64,000 bases of DNA from assembly GCA_021838445.1 (NCBI GenBank), contig JAKCDU010000007.1:46970-110969 (forward strand). The letters are read 5' to 3'. Under the pieces are notes generated by a model. That model was not told the DNA's origin, made no database searches, and saw only the letters and a program-made list of their open reading frames with translations. Below are positions 58,953 through 64,000 of the stretch, one piece after another. How positions within the stretch are numbered: position 1 is the stretch's first letter; each line of letters begins with the position of its first letter. The DNA comes from Actinomycetes bacterium. Its GTDB lineage: Bacteria; Actinomycetota; Acidimicrobiia; Acidimicrobiales; Palsa-688. Position numbers and translations under genes: made by a program.

Positions 58953-58968
58953 AACTCGTCGGTTAGCC
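58953..58968. promoter_or_regulatory. Weak island operator copy: AACTCGTC|GGTTAGCC
   Basis: CTAAC and GTTAG flank a six-base centre, giving an inverted repeat with 5-bp perfect arms. Against the half-site consensus the arms score about 5/8 and 6/8. It lies in the 297-bp gap between the PEP-utiliser-like and Rieske genes (58761-59057), about 190 bp upstream of the Rieske start. No gene was seen in that gap. Confidence 0.35.
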
Positions 58969-59057
58969 ATTTTGGGCGATGGCGAGAGTCAGGTCAAGTG
59001 GCCTGACCGGCGCCGGGGTGGCTCAGCGGGTCGAGCCGGGCACGCAAGAGCGAGAGG

Positions 59058-60791
59058 TCAGCAGATGGTTACCGTCCCGGCTGTACCATCGACGATGATC
59101 GTCGCCCCGTCCTCGATGATGCTGGTGGCGTCGGGGACCGAGACCACACAGGGAATTCCGAGCTCGCGCGACACGATCATGGCGTGACTACCCTGAGCTC
59201 CGTTGTTCACCACGACGGCTGAGGCGGCGACCATCAGCGGGACCCAGGCGGGGTCGGTCTGAGGGGCTACCAGGACGTCCCCCGGCTCGAGCCCGGCCGG
59301 ATCGCTCGGATCCACGACGATACGAGCCCGGCCGGTGGCTGACCCGCCCGATCCCGCCGCTCCGGTGAGGACCGTACCGGCGCTCACCGCTTCCACCGAC
59401 CTGGACTCCCTGCGGGTCATCTCGCTCATCGCCGGCACCCGACCGTTGACGACGAACACCGGCTCACACTCGAACAGGGCCCGATACTGCATCCCGCGTT
59501 GATCTATGGCCCCACGGAGGGATTGCGGATCGGCGCGCAACTCGTCGAGCTCGGTGTCGGTGACCATGAAGAGCGCCTCCAGGTCATCCACGACGTGGCG
59601 CTCGACCAGCCGGCGCCCGTACTCGTAGAGAGCCATGCGCGCCTCGTTGATCACTCTCACGACATTGGTCTTGGCCCGCTCTCGTCCAGCCAGGAAGAGC
59701 TGCGCAGACGCCAGCGCGGCTTCGAAGGCCGCGGTCGACTCCCCCGCCTCGGTGAGCCTGGAGCAGATATCGGCGATGACCCGGTCGCGCTCGGCGACCG
59801 CCGTCGCCGAGCGGACTGCGGGAGCCTGAGAGTCATCGGAACGTCGCATCAGGTCTATCGCGACCAGGGCCGTACCCGGCCGAGCTTCCCACGACGGGGC
59901 TCGGACGTCGTATTCGTTGGGTCCCCTCGACCCGTGGTCGTGCAGAAAGCGCTCGAATCCAATTAGGAACTCGGCCGCCGAGGGGTCATCCGACTTCGCC
60001 AGGATCTCCAGGACCGCCTCCCGGTCGCGCTCGAAGGCGGTCGTGACCGCCGCCGATCGACGGGCCAAGCGGCTGAGCGCCCACATGGCGTGGGTGGGTG
60101 CGGCTGAGTCCACTTCGATACCCGCCAGCAACCGGATGGCCAGAGTGGGGTCCCCCAGTTCCTCGCAGATGGCACCGAGAGCGCCGGTTCCGAGTGATGA
60201 CAGCGCCGAGACGATCATGGCGTTCTCGAAGGTCTGCTGCACGAAAGGCACCATGGATCGCGCCCGGGCGTGCAGCGCGGAGTCGGTGAGCGCCCCGAGG
60301 TCGGGTCGACTGTCACGCAGTTGCTGAGCCAACTGCTTGTCTGCATCGAGGCCCGGGAGCTCCCTGGTCGTCATCGCCCATTCCATGGACCTGGCCAGTC
60401 GGGCTTCGTGCACGGGAGAGTCGTGCCAGTCCTGGTGCTCGTAGGGGGGCACCTCGTCGCGGTCGTCGAAGAAGGCCCGGTCGATCAGCTCCGGAGAGGC
60501 ACCGGGCATGCGGGCCCCGAGGATCCTGGTCATCGTGAGCGGGTTGTAGAGGTAGCCGCCGAAGACCTTCCACAGCTCCGGCCGAACCGGCTCCTCGTAC
60601 TCATCCCAGTCGAGCGCCCCGATGGCGATGTACGCGTCGCGGAGGCCCAGGCACATCCCCCCGCGGATTATGAGGCTCAGGCCGAGGGGGCTGAAGGGCT
60701 CCGGAAAGACATCTGCGGCGTTGGCCCGTGTCCACGCCGGGAATCTCTCCCCCAAAGTGGAATCGCAGAACCAGGCGGTCTGGTCGCCCAT
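59058..60791 (-). CDS. PEP-utiliser swivelling-domain protein without an ATP-grasp domain
   Basis: The protein has 577 residues from the ATG at 60789-60791 (MGDQTAWFCDSTLGERFP), with GGGAGG seven bases upstream. The C-terminal 100 residues hold the mobile phospho-histidine domain (GSATGRARIVVDPSD, GDVLVAPQTDPAWVPL, His536 in GSHAMIVSREL). The long helical central region resembles the C-terminal part of rifampin phosphotransferase or PEP synthase-like proteins. The ATP-grasp domain that would charge the His is absent. A partner, as in two-part phenylphosphate synthases, may exist elsewhere. It could phosphorylate an alcohol or phenol. Confidence 0.78.
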   Translation of the reverse strand: MGDQTAWFCDSTLGERFPAWTRANAADVFPEPFSPLGLSLIIRGGMCLGLRDAYIAIGALDWDEYEEPVRPELWKVFGGYLYNPLTMTRILGARMPGASPELIDRAFFDDRDEVPPYEHQDWHDSPVHEARLARSMEWAMTTRELPGLDADKQLAQQLRDSRPDLGALTDSALHARARSMVPFVQQTFENAMIVSALSSLGTGALGAICEELGDPTLAIRLLAGIEVDSAAPTHAMWALSRLARRSAAVTTAFERDREAVLEILAKSDDPSAAEFLIGFERFLHDHGSRGPNEYDVRAPSWEARPGTALVAIDLMRRSDDSQAPAVRSATAVAERDRVIADICSRLTEAGESTAAFEAALASAQLFLAGRERAKTNVVRVINEARMALYEYGRRLVERHVVDDLEALFMVTDTELDELRADPQSLRGAIDQRGMQYRALFECEPVFVVNGRVPAMSEMTRRESRSVEAVSAGTVLTGAAGSGGSATGRARIVVDPSDPAGLEPGDVLVAPQTDPAWVPLMVAASAVVVNNGAQGSHAMIVSRELGIPCVVSVPDATSIIEDGATIIVDGTAGTVTIC

Positions 60792-60893
60792 CTTGTCCCC
60801 TCCCTCACCCGTTGGTGGGCGGGGACTGTATCTGCTCGGCTCCCCGTTGTGACTACACCCCCGGGGCGGGCACGGCACGATCGTGCCCGGCAT

Positions 60894-62108
60894 CTACGGC
60901 GGGGTGAATCGCAGGTGTAGCTGTTTCAGCGCCCGCATCGTGAACATCGGCACGTGGGTGAAGTCGTTGCGTTCGGGGTCGAGACGTAGCTCCGGAAGGC
61001 GCCTCAGGACCTCCTGCAGGGTGAGCACCTGCTCCAATCGGCTCAGGTCGGCCCCCGGGCACTGGTGCTCACCGAGGGTGAACGCCAGGTGGCGGCGGGA
61101 GTTGGCCCGGTCCAGACGCACGGCGGTCGGCTCCGGGAACATGCGCTCGTCACGATTTCCCGAGGCGTAGCGAAGGTGGACCGACGATCCTTTCGGGATG
61201 GGGGTACCGGCGATCTCAGTGTCCTCGGCGACGGCCCGCCACAGCCCCTGCGTCGGCGACTCGAGGCGAAGGACCTCCTCGACGAACAGCGGCACGAGAG
61301 AGGGGTCGGCGCCCAGACGCTCGTACAGCCCCGGCTCACGCAGGAGGACCCACAACGCCGAGGTCATCGCGAACGTCGTGGTCTCGTTACCGCCGACGAA
61401 GAGATGATCCACGATGGTGATGATCTCCTGGTCGGTCAGCGGACGGAGCTCGTCCTCCCCGGTGAGCTCCGCCGCGGTCAAGTGCGTGATGATGTCCTCA
61501 CCGGGGGAACGGCGCTTCTCCGCGATCTGCTCGGCCAGGTACCCGTACATCTCCACCACCTGCTCGGCCACCCACACGTCCTCGTCGGGCTGCAAGGGGC
61601 GCACGAAGGGCAGGATCCATGCTGCGCTCCACTGCTTGAGCTTGGGAATGTCGGCCTCGGGCAGCCCCAGCATGTGGGTGATCACCCGGACCGGAAGGGG
61701 AACGGCGTACTGGGAGCTCCACTCCACCTCCCCGTCCCGCTCGAAAGACGAGAACTGCTCGTCGATGAAGCGCTCTATCACCGGCCTCCAACGGGCCAGC
61801 CCGGCTCCGGTGAAGAAATGGTCGACGAGCGCCCGATAGTGACGGTGCACTGGGGGGTTGGTGCCCAGAGGAGTCATCCGCTCCCACCCCCCGCGGTCGT
61901 AGACGGCTTGCGCAGCGAGGGACCGGCGTTTACTGGAACCGGCCGGGAACGTCCGCTGATGCCGCAACACGTGCATGATGTCGTCGTACCGACTGACGAC
62001 GTAGTCGTCGGTACCCGGGATCCGGTAGACGGGTGATTCGTCGCGCAGGTACTGATATGTGGGATACCAGTCCTCCTGCGTGGCCGGTGCCAGAAGGTCG
62101 ACATCCAT
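60894..62108 (-). CDS. Cytochrome P450
   Basis: The protein has 404 residues from the ATG at 62106-62108 (MDVDLLAPATQEDWYP); the track frame is over-extended by 127 codons. The I-helix motif is FVGGNETTT, the K-helix E-x2-R lies in EEVLRLESPTQG, and the haem Cys in FTLGEHQCPGADLSR. The second motif residue is Thr and the residue after Cys is Pro, which is unusual. It is the upstream gene of a minus-strand group with the PEP-utiliser-like gene, and divergent from the MaoC pair. Confidence 0.92.
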   Translation of the reverse strand: MDVDLLAPATQEDWYPTYQYLRDESPVYRIPGTDDYVVSRYDDIMHVLRHQRTFPAGSSKRRSLAAQAVYDRGGWERMTPLGTNPPVHRHYRALVDHFFTGAGLARWRPVIERFIDEQFSSFERDGEVEWSSQYAVPLPVRVITHMLGLPEADIPKLKQWSAAWILPFVRPLQPDEDVWVAEQVVEMYGYLAEQIAEKRRSPGEDIITHLTAAELTGEDELRPLTDQEIITIVDHLFVGGNETTTFAMTSALWVLLREPGLYERLGADPSLVPLFVEEVLRLESPTQGLWRAVAEDTEIAGTPIPKGSSVHLRYASGNRDERMFPEPTAVRLDRANSRRHLAFTLGEHQCPGADLSRLEQVLTLQEVLRRLPELRLDPERNDFTHVPMFTMRALKQLHLRFTPP

Positions 62109-62238
62109 GCCGTGACTGTACTTCTCCGAAAGCGCAGCACGGGCCGGTTCGGTATGTTCGGACCATGGTCGCACCCCAGCCCGGACCGAGCCATCCGCTC
62201 CACGCCAGTCACGAATCGGCGCGCCAAGGCCCCTGTTC

Positions 62239-62694
62239 GTGACTGCGAGCGCCACGCCTGCGCCCACCGACGAAGAGATCGCCGCTCTCGTCGGGCACCG
62301 CTTCGCCGGCGGCGAGCGCAAGGTGGAGCACTGGGAGAACTGGCTCCTGACCGACTGCACGCAGCGTCCGCCGATGTCCGGCGGTCTGCTGCACCCCGTC
62401 GTCCTGTTCCACGTGCCCATCCAGGCCGCGTCCACCTCCATCGGTGAGATCTTCTCGATCTGTGGCGGGGGCGCCGCAGGTTCGGTCACTCTCCTCGGCT
62501 ACGAGTGGGACTTCCTGGCTCCGTTGATCGAAGACGTCGTCTACCGCGGCGATGGAGGAATCGTGGACGCCAACCGATGCCGCGACAGCAGCGGGGTTAT
62601 CCTTCACGACGACATCTGCTTCGTGATCGAACTGCTCGATCCCACCGACCGGACCGTCGCCCGGGTCACCACCAGATGGAGATTCCTGAGATGA
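62239..62694 (+). CDS. MaoC-like hot-dog subunit (N-terminal-type, no canonical active-site line)
   Basis: The 151-residue protein starts at a GTG at 62239. It has the long-helix hot-dog layout of FAS1-like/MaoC N-terminal dehydratase domains: LHPVVLFHVPIQAASTSIGEIF, TLLGYEWDFLAPLIEDVVYRGDGGIV and HDDICFVIELLDPTDRTVARVTTRW in parts. No D-x4-H line is visible. Its stop overlaps the start of the next MaoC gene by four bases. I infer a heterodimeric enoyl-CoA hydratase in which this is the non-catalytic half, as in ChsH1/ChsH2-type pairs. Confidence 0.72.
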   Translation: MTASATPAPTDEEIAALVGHRFAGGERKVEHWENWLLTDCTQRPPMSGGLLHPVVLFHVPIQAASTSIGEIFSICGGGAAGSVTLLGYEWDFLAPLIEDVVYRGDGGIVDANRCRDSSGVILHDDICFVIELLDPTDRTVARVTTRWRFLR

Positions 62695-63134
62695 CCGTCA
62701 TCCCGCCGATGGAGCCCTGGACCGTTCAGCAGGTGGACCCGCAGCGTATGAAGACCATGGCGGCCCTGCTCCGGGATCCGTATCCGATCCACTGGGACCC
62801 CGAATCGGTCCGCGACGACCTCCACCGGGGTCGTACCGTCAACCAAGGCCCACTCAACCTGGCCTACATCGCCAACATGCTGATGGCCTGGGCCGGTGAC
62901 GGATCGATCCGACGGCTTACGGCCAGGTTCCACGGGCACGTGGTCGCCGGTGACATCGTCACGGCCTCAGGTTCGGTCGACGAAGTGATCGTCCTCGAAG
63001 GCGAGACGCGGGCGCGCTGCTCGGTCCGCCTGCTTCGAGGAGACGAGGTCATGGTCAGCGGGACCGCCGAGGTCGCCCTCGAGCGACCGGCGGACCCGTC
63101 CAGTCTCCCACCATTTCCGGAGGAATCAGCTTGA
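62691..63134 (+). CDS. MaoC-like hot-dog hydratase subunit (catalytic-type)
   Basis: The 147-residue protein starts at the ATG at 62691 (MTVIPPMEPWTVQQVD), overlapping the preceding stop (ATGA). The hydratase-2 type line reads LLRDPYPIHWDPESVR, keeping the Asp and His, and GRTVNQGPLNLAYIANML follows. This is the catalytic half of the two-subunit enoyl-CoA hydratase. The SDR gene overlaps its end by four bases (TTGA), so three gene products are translationally coupled. Confidence 0.8.
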   Translation: MTVIPPMEPWTVQQVDPQRMKTMAALLRDPYPIHWDPESVRDDLHRGRTVNQGPLNLAYIANMLMAWAGDGSIRRLTARFHGHVVAGDIVTASGSVDEVIVLEGETRARCSVRLLRGDEVMVSGTAEVALERPADPSSLPPFPEESA

Positions 63135-63943
63135 GCATTCTCGACCTTCTGCGCCTCGACGGGAAGGTGGCCGTGGTCACCGGTTCTGGTCAGGGGATAG
63201 GGAGGGCCATTGCCTGGGGCTTGGCCGACGCCGGGGCCGACGTGGTCATCAATGCTCGCCGGGTCCAGGATCTGGAGATGACCGCTGGGGGGATCACCGA
63301 GCGGGGACGGCGGGCACTCATCGTCGATGGCGACATCCGAGATTTCTCCGAACACCTGGCTGACCGGGCGATGACCGAGTTCGGTCGTCTCGACATCTGG
63401 GTGAACAATGTGGGCGGCTCCGACGAGAAGACGGTCCGCACCCTGGTCGACACTCCTGATGAGATATTCCGCTCACAGTTGGAGTTGAACCTCACGTCGG
63501 CCTTCCAGGGCTGCAAGGCGGCCGCTTGCCGGATGGGCGCCGGCGGGGCGATCGTCAACATAACGTCGGGAGCAGGAACCCGCGGGTCGCCGCGAACCGG
63601 CCCGTACGCCGCCGCCAAGGCCGGTTTGATAAACCTGACCCAGACGCTCGCTCTGGAGTTGGCCGAACAGGGAATCCGGGTCAACTGTGTGTCACCCGGT
63701 CCGGTGGTCACCGAGGCCTACCGCGAGATACTCGGTATCTCCGACCAGATCGCCGAGCTGGTGAGCACCATACCCTTGGGCCGGGCCGGGACCCCTGATG
63801 ACATCGCCGCCATGGTCGTGTTCCTGTGCTCGCCGGCCTCGTCGTGGATCACCGGCGAGCACCACCTCGTGGCCGGGGGTCGCACCCAGCGCAGCTACCA
63901 GTACCGCCCCGCCGCCGCTCCCGCCGATGGCGAGAACCCGTAG
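63131..63943 (+). CDS. SDR-family NAD(P)-dependent oxidoreductase
   Basis: The 270-residue SDR has cofactor motif VTGSGQGIGRAI, INARRVQ after strand two (basic residues favour NADP), NNVGG, catalytic Ser in NITSGAG, and YAAAK. It begins at a TTG at 63131 that overlaps the hydratase stop, an arrangement suited to a hydratase followed by hydroxyacyl-CoA dehydrogenase. This would complete a beta-oxidation round with the acyl-CoA dehydrogenase at 47151 and the thiolase-fold protein at 44340. Confidence 0.9.
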   Translation: MSILDLLRLDGKVAVVTGSGQGIGRAIAWGLADAGADVVINARRVQDLEMTAGGITERGRRALIVDGDIRDFSEHLADRAMTEFGRLDIWVNNVGGSDEKTVRTLVDTPDEIFRSQLELNLTSAFQGCKAAACRMGAGGAIVNITSGAGTRGSPRTGPYAAAKAGLINLTQTLALELAEQGIRVNCVSPGPVVTEAYREILGISDQIAELVSTIPLGRAGTPDDIAAMVVFLCSPASSWITGEHHLVAGGRTQRSYQYRPAAAPADGENP

Positions 63944-63955
63944 CTGACGGCGCAC

Positions 63956-64000
63956 TCAGCCCGGCGGATAGTGCCGATCGCGGACTCGAGCAGCTCTGGG
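63956..64000 (-). CDS. Possible 3' end of a gene entering from the right edge
   Basis: A minus-strand frame ends with VRDRHYPPG and a TGA at 63956-63958, just after the SDR stop on the other strand. Fewer than 15 codons are visible, so this is only a plausible convergent gene end. Confidence 0.2.
   Translation of the reverse strand, partial: PRAARVRDRHYPPG

Noticed and set aside
62137-62154. GCACGGGCC|GGTTCGGTA as a second TetR-type operator
   Set aside because: Only the right half matches the palindrome at 24921; the left half is poor, so it is mentioned only as support in the TetR finding.
1-64000. Insertion sequences, prophage or integrative-element boundaries
   Set aside because: No transposase, integrase, terminal inverted repeats or target duplications were found; the single tRNA has no repeated 3' end that I could find nearby.

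Overview
The window is uniformly GC-rich, actinobacterial-type DNA. F420-dependent LLM oxidoreductases, PPOX/F420-type flavoproteins, a WS/DGAT wax-ester or triacylglycerol synthase, a DUF1707 protein, many GTG starts, apparently leaderless promoters and a dense set of acyl-CoA, SDR and P450 genes suggest a free-living actinobacterium, plausibly of the Acidimicrobiia. That placement is an inference; no rRNA or marker phylogeny is available here. No transposase, phage or CRISPR sequence was seen. One RNA gene was found, tRNA-Leu(UAA).

Region 1 (about 1-24.7 kb) is mixed core metabolism. It holds the 5' end of sufB, a WS/DGAT, an MhuD-like haem-degrading enzyme, two LLM oxidoreductases, a BrkB/YihY membrane protein, oligopeptidase B, a divergent FtsH-like AAA protease, an MBL hydrolase, fumarase C, a quinone oxidoreductase, an EamA-type transporter, a DUF885 hydrolase and an AbiEi-like/DUF559 protein. 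In the middle, a MaoC hydratase, an acyl-CoA dehydrogenase with a long N-terminal extension and a CitE-like lyase fit the late steps of the ethylmalonyl-CoA pathway (methylsuccinyl-CoA to mesaconyl-CoA to methylmalyl-CoA to glyoxylate plus propionyl-CoA). Several 3' ends and intergenic gaps here carry short GC-rich tandem repeats.

Region 2 (about 24.9-64 kb) is a long catabolic island. It starts with a TetR regulator and contains five SDRs, a nitroreductase, an AMP-forming acyl-CoA ligase, a 2-oxoacid dehydrogenase E1 alpha/beta pair, a freestanding lipoyl domain, two Rieske oxygenase alpha subunits, three P450s, an F420-type LLM enzyme, two PPOX-type proteins, several SnoaL/ABM/NIPSNAP-type small-fold proteins, a thiolase-fold plus DUF35 pair, a 2Fe-2S ferredoxin, an acyl-CoA dehydrogenase, a class III CoA-transferase pair with only one canonical nucleophile, an RbsABC-like importer, an esterase, a PEP-utiliser swivelling-domain protein without an ATP-grasp domain, and a two-subunit MaoC hydratase followed by an SDR. 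This looks like uptake, CoA activation, oxygenation and beta-oxidation or retro-aldol shortening of a hydrophobic, probably cyclic compound. The substrate cannot be read from the sequence.

The strongest undescribed signal is a recurring 16-bp palindrome, approximately WAYTGACC|GGTCARTW. It occurs in the promoter gaps of separate transcription units across region 2: clearly at 32718, 36870, 38015, 39701, 46021 and 51155, and weakly at 29049, 47093, 56331 and 58953. It was not noticed in the promoter gaps of region 1. It predicts a single local regulon, possibly controlled by the TetR protein at 24950, whose own promoter carries a variant palindrome.
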